DNA of 64,000 nucleotides from Mayamaea pseudoterrestris (lineage: Eukaryota > Bacillariophyta > Bacillariophyceae > Sellaphorales > Sellaphoraceae), in contig BROI01000002.1 of the NCBI GenBank assembly GCA_027923505.1, forward strand, positions 1,302,001 through 1,366,000, written 5' to 3'. Numbering within the stretch: the first letter of the stretch is position 1; every line of letters starts with the position of its first letter. Under the pieces are notes generated by a model that saw only the letters and a list, made by a program, of their open reading frames with translations, searched no databases and was not told the DNA's origin. This document shows, piece after piece, positions 39,475 through 50,502 of this stretch. Made by a program: the position numbers and the translations under genes.

Positions 39475-41206
39475 ATGAGGAATAGACTAGTAGTAGCTTC
39501 CGTGGCATGTCTACTCCATAGCTTGTTGTCACCATGCGACGCCTTTTTGTCGTCGTCGAAACATCATCCGTCGGCAATTGCGTTTCGATCACGACACGCA
39601 GCAGCAGCAAGCAACGACAAGGAGGCAGCTCGAGAGGAACTCCAGGCATATCGAAGCAATATTCGAGAGGAAGCAACGCCCGAGCCAGGCAAGGTGAGTA
39701 TATTGTGATTTTGCCATCTGATGATAGCAAGAATGGTTCACTCACCTCTTTCTCCATATACACCATTTTATTCTATTACACAATCAGATCATGGACGTTG
39801 TCATGAAGTTTGGTGGCTCCTCCCTGGCCAACTATGAGCGCATTGACCACGTGGCCCACTTGATCAAGAACCAAATTGCCCTAAACTATCGACCCCGCGC
39901 CGTCGTTTGCTCGGCCATGGGTAAAACGACCAACGCGCTGCTCAGCGCCGGCGCCTTTGCCTTGGAGGGACGCGTCTGCATTGACGCCGTGCGGACGCTG
40001 CACACAAACACCATGGATCACTTTGACTACCCGGCATCGACGCGCGCCGAAGTGTTGGCGTTGCTAAACGAGTGCGAAGACATGTTGAATGGGGTGCGTC
40101 TCATTCAGGAGCTGTCGCCAAAGTCACTGGATCAATTGGTGAGTTACGGGGAGCGCTGCAGCGTGCGCATCATGGCGGCCCGCATGAACCAAATTGGCGT
40201 GCCGGCGCAAGCCTTTGACGCGTGGGACGTTGGCATACTAACGACGAGTGAGTTTGGTGACGCCAAGTTGCTGCCAAATAGTGAAGAGGCGATTCGCAAG
40301 GCGTTTGATCGATTCGATCCAAACATGGTGGCGGTTGTGACGGGATTTATTGGACATGATCCAAAGAAGCGTATTACTACGTTGGGGCGGGGTGGATCGG
40401 ACTTGTCGGCGACGGCGTTGGGTGCGAGTTTGGGTGTTGATGAGATTCAGGTGTGGAAGGATGTGGATGGCATTCTGAGCAGTGACCCACGACTAGTATC
40501 CACGGCAGTTCCCATTGACGAAGTCACTTACGATGAAGCTAGTGAATTGGCCTACTTTGGAGCACAAGTACTCCATCCCATTGCCATGCAACCCGCCATG
40601 AAGTACAATGTACCCGTTCGCGTCAAGAACTCGTACAATCCACAGGCTGTTGGTACCATTATTCGCAACGAAAAGAGCACCAAGCAACTAGTCACAGCAA
40701 TTACCTACAAGCGAGGAGTACGATTAATGGATATTCACTCGACGCAAATGTTGGGTGCCTATGGTTTCTTGGCCCGTGTCTTTGGAGAGTTTGAAAAATA
40801 CAAGCTTTCCGTCGATGTACTGGCATCGTCCGAAGTTTCCATTTCGCTGACGCTCGACAAGAAGCAGCAGTCCAATGACATTTCCGAGCTCATTCGATCA
40901 TTGAAGGAGTGTGCGGAAATCAAGGTGGTGGAAGACCGCGCCATTATCACACTTATTACCGATGTGGAAAAGAGCTCCAAGGTATTGGCAACGGTCTTTC
41001 GCGTCTTTTGCGACTTTGACATCAAGGTCGAAATGATGAGTCAAGGCGCATCAAAGGTTAACATTTCATTCATTGTTTGCGACTCCGATCTGGAGCGAGC
41101 CATTTTGGAGTTGCACAAGTGCTTTTTCGAAGACAAGTGCAGCGTTTCCACAGATTTCTCAAAAGGAGAGACAGCGATTCGCAACGAAACGTTGATTACA
41201 GCGTAA
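39475..41206 (+). CDS. Plastid aspartate kinase, monofunctional
   Basis: Two exons, 39475-39693 and 39788-41206, are joined by a 94-nt phase-0 intron (gtgagt...aatcag), giving 545 residues. It phosphorylates aspartate, the first step toward Lys, Thr and Met. The leader MRNRLVVASVACLLHSLLSP ends at CDAF|LSS, an ASAF-type site, so it is plastid-targeted. The kinase domain begins MKFGGSSLANYERIDHVAHL and includes VVTGFIGHD, TTLGRGGSDLSATALGASL, and VWKDVDGILSSDPRLV. Two ACT regulatory domains follow (GVRLMDIHSTQMLGAYGFLA; RAIITLITDVEKSSKVLATV), so feedback control by Lys or Thr is likely. No homoserine dehydrogenase domain follows, so it is not the bifunctional form. Start context is ggcaacATGagg. 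Confidence 0.95.
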
Positions 41207-41310
41207 CATAAAATGAACATGTTGTCGTATATCTCCTATAACTTCTTCAAACTTATTGTATTAAGTCCTTCGTATTATGAACGTAAATGCCATGCGAGGT
41301 TCCTCTGAAA

Positions 41311-43924
41311 TTAAACACAGGATTTAGCAGGGTCGACTGGGGCAAAGTCAGCGAGTTCTCGATATAAATTCTCCACTGGCTGCTTGAGTAGTTCAAAATC
41401 GCTGAAATGGTCCTTTTGGACGCTTCCTTCCGTGAGCCGCTTGAGCATCTCCATGATTGTGTGCATCCTTTGTGTCTGCCAAAACCAAGGTGCATTTAGT
41501 AGGGCATTCCGACTAATTCCACGGCAATATGACGCCCAGAATCCTTCCTTGCCAATGTAGTAAACGGATGGCTTCCATCTTCGGCGATATACGTTGCCAA
41601 ATGGCAAATTAATGGGCCTTGGAACGCGAGGTATTCGTATACCTATCCCGACATGCCTATAGTTCGAACCACGCTGCGTCAAGGAGATGGTCAAATGGTG
41701 AGTTGATGACTCTGAAGAAAAAATGCCATCCCCCGCCATGAATATATTTTCTTACCTTTGTAACTGTCATATTAGCTGGAAGGTAGGCCACCAAATCGTT
41801 GTGATTGTAAAACCGCGCATACATGATCTTTCCGCGCATTTCCTGGTGTCGAAAGCAGTCCGCAAAGTCATTGCATCCAATCATGGGGCTCCCAAATGAT
41901 ATGACTTTAACAGGACCATTCTTTGTGAAGCGCTCGTCGGTGGAAGCATAGAAACTAAAAACTGTCGACAGAGCCGCGCCTAAAGAATGCCCAGTGACAG
42001 CCAAATGGTAGTCCTCGCCAATTCGACTAATGCCGTACTGATGAGCAAGATTGATAATCTCGTCGTACTTCGTTGTTCCTGTGTCCTTTCGCACCCGAAA
42101 CAAGTAAGCATGGAACCCTTGGTAAATCCCAATAGTTGAAGGTCGATCCTCAAAGTCTTCCGTGATTGGATTCTTGACTCTCTTTTGCTCTGCATCCATC
42201 GCCTTGCTCCAATCCTGTTTCGTAATGGCGCCACGAAACACGACAAGCAGCCGCTTCTTATCTTGATCGACGGCAATCGCATATGTCAGTTCCTGCGCAC
42301 GAACAAATGGTTCGTGAGACGCGTTAACATAAGATCGCGAACGACCCAATCGTGACTTGCACAAACAAACACGTACCTTCATAGGATACCAATCATTGAT
42401 CCATACAACCCGAGCGTTACTCTTGCACATGAGCCGACAAATCGTTCCTGGTCGAAAAAAGCTCGACATGAAGTTCAGCTTGTCATGCACCCGCGATTCA
42501 ACTGCTCGCTCCATGATCAGTAGCAATTCATCGCTCGACAAATTGCGACCCATGCCATCCTTTCGTCTCGTGTCACCATTCAAATCATCCTGATTCAGTG
42601 TTCCAATGACACTGGCTCGAACGCGCGACTGCTGCTCGCCCATGCCAAACAGGGCGTCCGTGGTTTCCTGGACGCGCAACTGGTCGCGCTGCTTTTGCGT
42701 CATCATGATGCTTTTGCGTCGCTCCTGGAGTTCCTGAATGCGACGATCCACATTCTCCTGGACTTGGTGCGCGGCGGCCGCGGCAGCGTCAAACAAGTTG
42801 TTGGCCGGGTGACTGCCTTGCATCGATTGGAAGGGATGGCGGTGAGCGCGAGGACTTGCATTGACGTTTTGACTTTCAATGTCATTGCCACTGCCGAGCG
42901 ACATGTTACTTTCGCGTGACTCTTGGCTGTGCAACATGCGAGGAAACATTTTGCGAAAGGGGCTACTCAAATCATTGCTTTCAGTCGGTTCATTTTTATC
43001 AAGACTAGGCGGTTCATAAGTCTTCTTCTCGTCTGGTATCGATTCTTCCATTTTGTGGTATACTTTGTCGTCTCGGTCTTCTCCTTCCTCATTCTCACCT
43101 TCCACTACCGGTACAATGGGATCAATCAGTAGGCTCAGCGTCGACCGCCTTGCTTCAATGGATGGCACCTTCTTGTTCATGTCTTGGGCCACCATTGTCA
43201 CATAAGCCTTTAGCAATGGATTAATTTCTTCTCTGCGACCGGTTGCAGCAACGTCTGCCACGCCTGGAGAAAAAATGTCCTGCTGCTCAACGTTGGCACC
43301 ATTTTGAGAGGAATCGTCGTCATCAGTATCTAGTAGATTGCTATCATCCAAGGCAATATTAGAACTAGAATGTTCATTATTCTGTTCCTTTTGTTTTTGC
43401 TTTTTGGCATCAATCGTCTTTTTCGTCTCCACCAGCACCATGGCCATGAGCTGCGCCGGCGACAGTCCGTCGTGCGCATCGACGCGCTTTTTCGTGGCCA
43501 CGTGCTGCGTCAAGCCGGCGACTTGGTTGGCCGTGGTGCGAAGCATTAAATCGTTGTCCAGCACCATGCTTTCCCATTTGAGAGAAATGCGGCCCGTGGC
43601 ACTCAGTAAGCGTAGATCGGCCATGAGGAAAATGAGCATGGATAGCGCCATGCCTTCGAGCATTTCATCCAGTAGTGGAATGGAGTGAGGCGATTTGGGG
43701 AGTGGAAAGGAAAAGAAGGATGATTGTTCATCGATGTCGTTTTCGTCGTCGTCATGTTCCGAGTCGTCGCTCGTTTGCTGCTGCGGTGATAACTTGATCG
43801 GGTGTTCATTCGGTATTTGATCCATGTTATTAGCGTGAATTCTCAATAATTCAGCGTACTGCTGCTTTTCGTTAACAATGGCATACCTCGACTTTTGGAG
43901 AAGCTGCGAATGGTTTCGCGTCAT
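41311..43924 (-). CDS. Class 3 (alpha/beta hydrolase) lipase
   Basis: Proposed exons are 42377-43924, 41756-42292 and 41311-41709, giving 827 residues. The catalytic region has the family pattern: AIAVDQDKKRLLVVFRGAIT, the nucleophile elbow VTGHSLGAALSTVFSFYAS (Ser about 619), VKVISFGSPMIGCNDFADC, and FYNHNDLVAYLPANMTV (Asp). The last exon gives YRHVGIGIRIPRV. The second intron is 46 nt and uses an AGAG acceptor. The first, 84 nt, is in-frame and stop-free, with gtacgt donor and gcgcag acceptor; removing it joins WINDWYPMK to ELTYAIAVDQ as lipases read. The first 500 residues are charged and disordered with one possible membrane segment (MLEGMALSMLIFLMADLRLL). Start context is gcgaccATGacg? 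reading minus, gaccATGacgcg. Substrate unknown. Confidence 0.85.
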
Positions 43925-44156
43925 GGTCGAAGGAAGCCGATGGTTGTTATGATCGCAGCGGGACTAAAATGTCGCAACGTGAACGAGCGCGCGCCGGCCT
44001 GCGTTGGCATGCGACACGCGCCCAAACGGCTGAGCCGGTGAAATTCTCGGCGGCATCCGAGACCATGGAAACGTCGCTGACATGCCGTTCCAACGAGTTG
44101 CATATCTCATCCATAGCTACTATAAACGTTATTTACCTCTGCAAAACTTGACCATC

Positions 44157-44975
44157 ATGTCTTTGACGACTGCCGAGGAACAAATCATGCAGGATGCTTT
44201 TGGATGCAACATGGAAACGTTCATGCATCGTTTGCAAGAGGCAGCAGCACATACATTGGCAGTGGAAGAAGAAAATAAAGCGCAAGACTCCGCATCTTCG
44301 TCCGCCTCTGTTGCAGCATCAGCGAGCGCAAGCGCGACATCAGGCGCCAGCCAAATTCACGAGCGCAAGCGACCAAGATGCGACGGCCGTGAGTCAGCTG
44401 TTGAGGTCTGCAGAAAATTGCAAAATCAAACCATTCCAAGGAAACCCTCTAACAAGAGTTACAAGCACGATAAAGAGTCTGACCCAAAGTCTTGCTCAGA
44501 AGAAAATGACGATGCTATTAATGACTCCACTAGCATGAACGAAATATTGACTCGGACGGAGCAATTGTTCCGCAACGTGCAGCAGGCCACGCGTAGCGTG
44601 ACGGTCCGCGACATTTTAACATGGCTGCAAGCCGACTTTGGCGTCGAATTAGTCAAAAGACACAAGCTGCGCATTAAGGATAAGCTACTGGAGCTGGTGA
44701 ATGAGCAGGCGGCAGCTGCCATGGAGCAAGGTAATGTTGACTCGAGTGACGAGCAGCCGCCAGCTGCTTTTCCATTGCCTGCGCCAAGGGAAGTGATTGA
44801 TCTATTGGACGACTCGGATGAGGAGCAAATTGAAGAAGGAGTTATAAATGATGGTATTGAATATGACGATGACGACGACAGCGTCCAGTTGGAAAAGACC
44901 ATGTCGTGCATACAAGTGGTACAAAGCAAGTACAAGCAGGCACTGGCGGCGAATCAAGTCATATGTTTGGAATGA
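44157..44975 (+). CDS. Acidic nuclear-type protein with SUMO-interaction-like motif
   Basis: One exon encodes 272 residues starting MSLTTAEEQIMQDAFGCNME. A Ser/Ala-rich stretch (ASSSASVAASASASATSGAS) and a basic patch (HERKRPRCDGR, possible nuclear signal) come first. Residues about 170-205 form a small helical domain, VTVRDILTWLQADFGVELVK then RHKLRIKDKLLELV, which recalls DEK C-terminal-like domains. Then PREVIDLLDDSDEEQIEEG fits a SUMO-interaction motif (hydrophobic core followed by acids). The last residues, CIQVVQSKYKQALAANQVICLE in part, mirror the tail of the basic protein at 52.5 kb. I do not recognise the whole protein. A chromatin or SUMO-pathway role is inferred. The start uses the ATG after accatc; an upstream in-frame ATG at 44082 is possible. 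Confidence 0.75.
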   Translation: MSLTTAEEQIMQDAFGCNMETFMHRLQEAAAHTLAVEEENKAQDSASSSASVAASASASATSGASQIHERKRPRCDGRESAVEVCRKLQNQTIPRKPSNKSYKHDKESDPKSCSEENDDAINDSTSMNEILTRTEQLFRNVQQATRSVTVRDILTWLQADFGVELVKRHKLRIKDKLLELVNEQAAAAMEQGNVDSSDEQPPAAFPLPAPREVIDLLDDSDEEQIEEGVINDGIEYDDDDDSVQLEKTMSCIQVVQSKYKQALAANQVICLE

Positions 44976-45095
44976 CTTGAGATCATATTTTATACTAATA
45001 CGAGGAAAGTTATATCTAGCAAGAATATGTACCGTTGTCAAAAGCAAGTAGCTTCGTTACATTAGTATATATCGAGTCATGTTAAGTTGAACACT

Positions 45096-46968
45096 TTACT
45101 TTGTCAATTCGATCGAAAATATTCTACATCCATGGTCCATGGAGCAACTCGCCAACACGTGCTTCGATGAATCAGAACAGGAGCAAGGTCTCCATGCCAG
45201 CTTGCTCACGCGGGCAGAGTGGCAGTATGATGGAGGAAATACGCAACGTATTTGTGGTGTTGCTGTAGTACCTTCCTTGTCCAGCGAGAGTTTCCACAGC
45301 TCCATCAAGCCCGACTCGAGACCAACGGCAAGTATCATTGACGCAATATCGTTCCCAAGTGGATGCGGAGCAAACGAAATGGCAGTGACAGCATCAGGTT
45401 TGCCGTCAACATGATGGTGCGGCGCAAAGCTGCACAATGGAAGGACATTCAGCGTCGAGTCGTCGTTACTGATCTTCCACAGCTTGATACATCCGTCACG
45501 AGATCCAGAAGCAAAGATTGTTTCATCAAAGGGACAAAAATGAGCTGACCAAATGATTCTCTTGTGAGCGGAATCCTTCGCCCAAGCAAGCGAGTACTGC
45601 ACAGAACTATTGTCATCACGCCGCCACAGGCATATCCGTCGGTCCTTTCCAGACGAAACAAGGTACTGGCCATTTCGAGAAAAGCTCATTGTTGCAACAG
45701 TAGCTTTATGTCCTTCTGTTAGCACCTGAATGCATTTGCTAGTCGTCATGTTCCATAACCGAATTGCCGCCGAGTCTGCATCGCGGGCCTTGGTGGACGA
45801 CGCAACGAGTGTATCTGCAGATGTTGAAGTATCGTCGCTTCTCACTCCGAATTGGGCCTCGCATGTCGATGTCAGGCAATACAACTCTGAATTGTGACCA
45901 AAGAGTTTCTGCACTTCGGGCCAAATGCTTTCGCTCCCAAGGTCCCGCTCTAAAGGTATTCGGCTTTTGACTTTGCTTGGCGTTGATAGTGTAGCGTCCT
46001 CATCGTCAATGTCCACTTCTGCGCCGTCGGCAGCAGTCGCCTTGTTGGTCAAGCCTAGTGAAGGAATATAGGCTCGTTCAACACGGTCCAAAGGGTCATT
46101 TGCAACCACCGCTTCGGCCTTTGAAGCAGATTTTAAAAGGCGCAACGTCGCCAAAGGAGCGTCAAATACTCGAATCTCCTTTTCGTCGGCACCGGATACA
46201 ATGCGATGAGGATGGCGCGGTGTCGAAACGGAAGTAATGGCAGATAAATCGTAGCCGTGCACCATTGGGCGACCAAGCTCGAGCCACACATTTTCATCGG
46301 CGTTGTCAGAACCGCCTTCATCGCCAACTGGCGCCCAAAGTCGACACGTCTGATCATTGCTGACCGTCAGTAAATATTGTCCGCTCGAGGCTTCCCAGCA
46401 AAGATCCGTTACCCCAGCGAAATGGCCAGTGATGCAAGGTGTCGCTATCCAACTCACCATGGACGCTCGGTCCTCCGGTGTTGCACTCACAGCTAAAGGC
46501 GATTCACGATCACTGCTGCCACTATCATTCACCGACCAAACATGCAACGCTCCACCATACGCATGTCCAACCAAGCATTGCCCTTGCACTGGTTCCACGA
46601 CAACCTTGCAAAAGCCCAACAAACTGGACCCCACCGGTCCACCCAGTATTCCACCCGCGCTTCCCACCCGCGCTAGTGGCGCCCAAATGCCATGTTCACT
46701 CATGGGCGCCCACAGCAAAATGGATCGATCCATGCTGCTGCTCACCAATAAGTCGGACTGCTTGTATATGGCGTGCGGGTTTGGGTGCCAAACGACCGAT
46801 GTGACGGAAGCTTCGTGGCCCACGAGGAGGGCCTCGAGAAAGACGCTGGTGACGCATTTGGCGCCAAGGATTTCGAGACGCGACTCTCCCTCGTTCTCTT
46901 GCTCCACATTGTCGTTGGCGTCAAAATCGTCGTCGTTAGTGTTGGCAGCAGCAGCGTCTTGCAGTGAC

Positions 46969-47000
<32 letters not shown>

Positions 47001-47912
47001 GATTTTAGTGCCGTCGTATTCGTCACGAACCTTGGCGCGCGTCACAAACTTCCACAGTCGAATCCGTTGGTCCTGACTTCCCGATGCCAGCATCCAACTA
47101 CTACTACTACTAGTTGATGACAAAGACGACTCCAAAGTCTTGAAGGCCAAGCAGGAAACCCAGTCCTCGTGACCCTGTAGTGCGCCGGCATATGTTGGTG
47201 GACTTTGTATTGTACTACCGATAGCTTCATCATTTGCGTCTTTATCATTAACAAGCGTCTCTTGGTTACACTGCCACACGTGAATCTTGTTGTTTCGATG
47301 GGACGCCGTTCCAACGAGGATCAACACCTGCTGACATGCGTCCGTTGCATCATCATCATGATCAAGCGTCATCAATTCGACGCTGCTGACTGGCGTGTGC
47401 AGCAAAGCAAACGAGTCCGACACGGACCATGTGTCACTGTCGTGACGATACTTGCATTTCAACAGATTCGCTCCACTCGACGAGCCAACGACAATCAGCA
47501 AGCCATCATCTGCAACCTGCGAAACAGTAATCACCGTGACGGATCGTTTGCACTGTAATTGTTCCGCATGTAGCAAGTGCTCCTTCCAATCATTCGTGGC
47601 CTTCCACCACAGGGAGATTGCGCCATTGGCGTGGCCGCACGCAATGCCAGTCGCTCGCACGTGGCCAATGCAGGTAATGCTAGTGCCCGATACACTGGAG
47701 CGTAGCGTTTGTCGAACGCTCCACACTTGTTCATTGGCAAGAGTAACTGGTTGCGCCATACTCAGATTGTTGTGCGAGGCGTAGACAATGCGAGACTCTT
47801 CATTGGCGTTGTTGCCGGGCAACCAAAGGACGGCTTGATTCGTACTGTTAGCGGCAGCTCCGTGATGGAGCAATCGGACCGCTGCAGCGTTGTTACTCGT
47901 AGTAGTCGCCAT
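45096..47912 (-). CDS. ELP2: Elongator complex subunit 2 (WD40)
   Basis: One exon encodes 938 residues from the first in-frame ATG (cataagATGgcg). ELP2 is a double seven-bladed WD40 scaffold of Elongator, which makes the 5-carboxymethyl modifications of wobble uridine in tRNA. WD repeats run the whole length: LQGHEDWVSCLAFKTL, LLVGHEASVTSVVWHPNPHA, ITGHFAGVTDLCWEASSGQY, LTEGHKATVATMSFSRNGQY and SGKDRRICLWRRDD. Family-specific landmarks are the AYIPSLGLTNKA segment and WPEVQKLFGHNSELYCLTS. A poly-Gln run interrupts one blade (see CAG repeat). No introns are needed. Confidence 0.9.
46971..46999. repeat. CTG/CAG triplet run coding poly-Gln
   Basis: About nine and a half uninterrupted ctg units (cag on the coding strand) encode a glutamine run inside ELP2, in an inserted loop between WD blades. 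Such runs vary in length among alleles. Confidence 0.9.
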
Positions 47913-48153
47913 CTTATGATTGAACAAAATGAAAAATAATAAGGTGATGGATCGATGGTGATGGGTTGTCGAGAGGGAAACGTCGCAGCGGTTCCAGAAT
48001 CGCCAAAACTAACAGTAAACCTTGTGATTCTCGGTTTCATATTTTTAGGCTACTTGTGGACAATCATAGGAACAAGAATTGCGTAATAATGAACAAGCAG
48101 TACTTATATGCAAATATTATGTAATGAATTGACTCGGAGCTGAATGTCTCTTC

Positions 48154-49949
48154 TTACTCCTCATCAAGAATTTCAATGTACGTCTTTTTCACAACGCCAT
48201 ACCTTTCCAGTGCATATCGCAGCGGCGCCAAGCCCGCAATAACGACGGGAAAGAGTACGCCAATCAACCGACTCTGCTTGACGTAGCACATGAGCGCCAA
48301 GCAGGCCCATTGAATATACGTAAAGCGGCGGACCACCTTGGTTGGAATGGGGGACCAGCGCTCGCGTGGCGCCAAGCGGCGGTCCTTGAAAAAGCCAAGG
48401 GTTCGCTCCCACATTTCATTGCCGGGTAATGAGGAAACGCCCAAGTACATGAAGAGGCCCATGAGTGCTGTGATTAGAGTGGTTAGAACAACAGACATGT
48501 GGTTTCGCAACAATCACTCGCAAAGCAGCTTACTCACCCGACAGTGGCACTTGCGACAATAGCTGGCGCGGCCCCGGCAGTAGAATCACACCAGCGATCA
48601 ACGAGTGAACGGAGAATCCCGTGACGCGTTGCTCCATCGTCCCGACCATCTTTCCGTGTTCGTCATACTTGCTCAGCGCTTGCACGTGCGACAAGCTTCG
48701 CACGGTAGCCGCTACCAGCCACGGAACGCCCACCAGCGACTGCAGCGCGGTGAGCACTGACAAGACGAGCATGTCGGCGTGCATGCCATCCAAAATGTTG
48801 CCTTGGCGACGTCCCTTGGTCATGTGCCACTTTGGATTGTTGATGAGTCGGACGGTAATGTTTTGATCCAAAAAAAGCAGCACCGACGCCATGAGCGCCG
48901 GAAGCACGGCGGCCCATCGAGCCCACACCGGCAAGTCAAAGATGGGAACGAGCCATGGTCGTCCAATGGTTGTGCCAAGGACGGCTGGAATTGATAGTGT
49001 GGGCAGTGCGGCAACCTTGGCGCCATAGGCCGTTTTGGCTACTTGGGCGATGCATGCTGCTGTAACGACGCCAATGGATGGTGCAAAGTTGGATACAGTA
49101 TTGCGGATCGACTTGTTGAAGTAAACGCTCTTGCGTAGTTGTTTCAAGCGCCTTGGTCAGTGTCGAGGAGGTTGACGTGAAGGTTCTTCCAACATCCGAA
49201 ACGGCTTCGACGACAAAAATGGTGCTAATGAGCGTCGAAAAGATTTCATCCGTAAACCGCGTCAAGTATTTCACCAAGTTGCTGCCCGAAAACAAGCTTG
49301 CCACGAACAAGATACCCGACGTCCACAGGCCTGTCCATGCGTATAGCGGCAAGAACGGAAGGTTCATGGACTGCGCCAGTTGCGCCAAACATGCCACAAA
49401 CGCCAACACTGGTCCAGTGGAGCCAATAATGGTGAGTGGCTGCGCCGCCGTGAGACTGTACAGCATTCCACAGACTGCCGTTGATCCAATCATTTCCACC
49501 GTTCCAATTTGACCACTCGTGACTGCTCCAAAGAGACCTCCAAACGCAATGGCGGGAGCAAGGCAGGCGAAGAATAGAAACAGTGTCGCGGCAAGACTTT
49601 GTCCGTTCAAACCGTCCTTGAAGTCGCTCCAATAGTAGGGTAGTCGAGCCTTGTAGTCTCGCACAATGCCCTTGCCAAAGCCTTCGAACAAGGGTGCATC
49701 GTTCTTAGAACTTTCTTGTACAGTTTCTCCATTGAGTGGCGTTTCCGTAAATAATGCTGCAGTAGCATCAGGTGTCGTTGGTTGCGCAATGGAAGAAAAC
49801 CGCGTCAGCCGACTGCTCGACACTGCATCCGTCGAAAATGTGCGAATTCCAAGGTGCGAAAGCTTGAATGGATGCGTCTGAAAGCCATTTGCGAGTTGTA
49901 AGGATACTTCTGATAGTGCTAAGGGAACCAATAGTTTGATGTTAGTCAT
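48154..49949 (-). CDS. SLC4-family bicarbonate/anion carrier with a frame break
   Basis: The protein matches SLC4: KGIVRDYKARLPYYWSDFKD, ATLFLFFACLAPAIAFGGLF, TIIGSTGPVLAFVACL, FSTLISTIFVVEAVSDVGRT, then YFNKSIRNTVSNFAPSIGV, RWAAVLPALMASVLLFLDQN, GVPWLVAATVRSLSHVQAL, EQRVTGFSVHSLIAGVI and LMGLFMYLGVSSLPGNEMWE. A 70-nt phase-1 intron (48468-48537, gtgagt...tcacag) joins the last two exons. Between TLTKAL and LKQLRKSVYF, near 49147-49160, the frame shifts by one with no intron signals, and about 15 residues of a membrane helix expected in SLC4 are absent. The leader MTNIKLLVPLALSEVSLQLA ending NGF|QT looks like a plastid import signal. Start context is cctcaccATGact. Diatom SLC4 proteins import bicarbonate for the CO2-concentrating mechanism. 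Confidence 0.82.
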
Positions 49950-50502
49950 GGTGAGGGACGGAGAAAGACGAAACAATGATGGCAAAATGATGTGTCGAAG
50001 GAATGATTACGAAATTCGAAAACGAGGTCGCTGACGTCAACCAGGCTAAACGTGACTCTCCTCTTTGGCGTGCGCTATTGGAAAAACCAGTAAGTACTCA
50101 TGCAAAAACAGTACTCCAGCGAGTAAGTAGCAGGTGTCGCGGAGCTCGAACGACACGGAACGACTGTCATGCTTTTCATTCCATGTTCAGACTTCGGGCA
50201 TTTTGAGCGCGCATGTTGCTTCCATTGTCATCATAGTAGAGAAACAAAGCCAATTCAATGTCAGTCCTTTCTTGGCGTTGCTAGTAGTACCGGTAGAGCC
50301 AAGAGGCAGTTTACGCATTTTCAATCGCATCGTCAATCGCGGGCGGTATGAAGCTCCCCCATAATTATTGCCATCGCTACAAAAGTTGCATCATTGATCC
50401 GCGTTGTAGACAGTCAATATACTTTAGCGATTCGCTGTGAGCTGTCGCAGAACAAGACTGAAAGAGCGCACGGCATTATATATCCCGTGCGTGCTCCCTC
50501 GG
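49950..50502. promoter_or_regulatory. SLC4 upstream region with TGACGTCA box
   Basis: These 553 bases lie between the SLC4 start and the 3' end of the next minus-strand gene. A perfect TGACGTCA palindrome sits at 50032-50039, 83 bases upstream of the SLC4 ATG. It combines the two diatom CO2/cAMP-responsive hexamers TGACGT and ACGTCA. No gene is recognised; small frames here lack protein-like composition. Confidence 0.45.

Noticed and set aside
46357-47076. 239-residue plus-strand frame opposite ELP2
   Set aside because: Antisense of WD40 coding sequence; Ser/Cys-rich without any family resemblance.
49950-50502. Small plus-strand frames upstream of SLC4
   Set aside because: They are 60-76 codons long, mutually overlapping, and have no recognisable composition or context.
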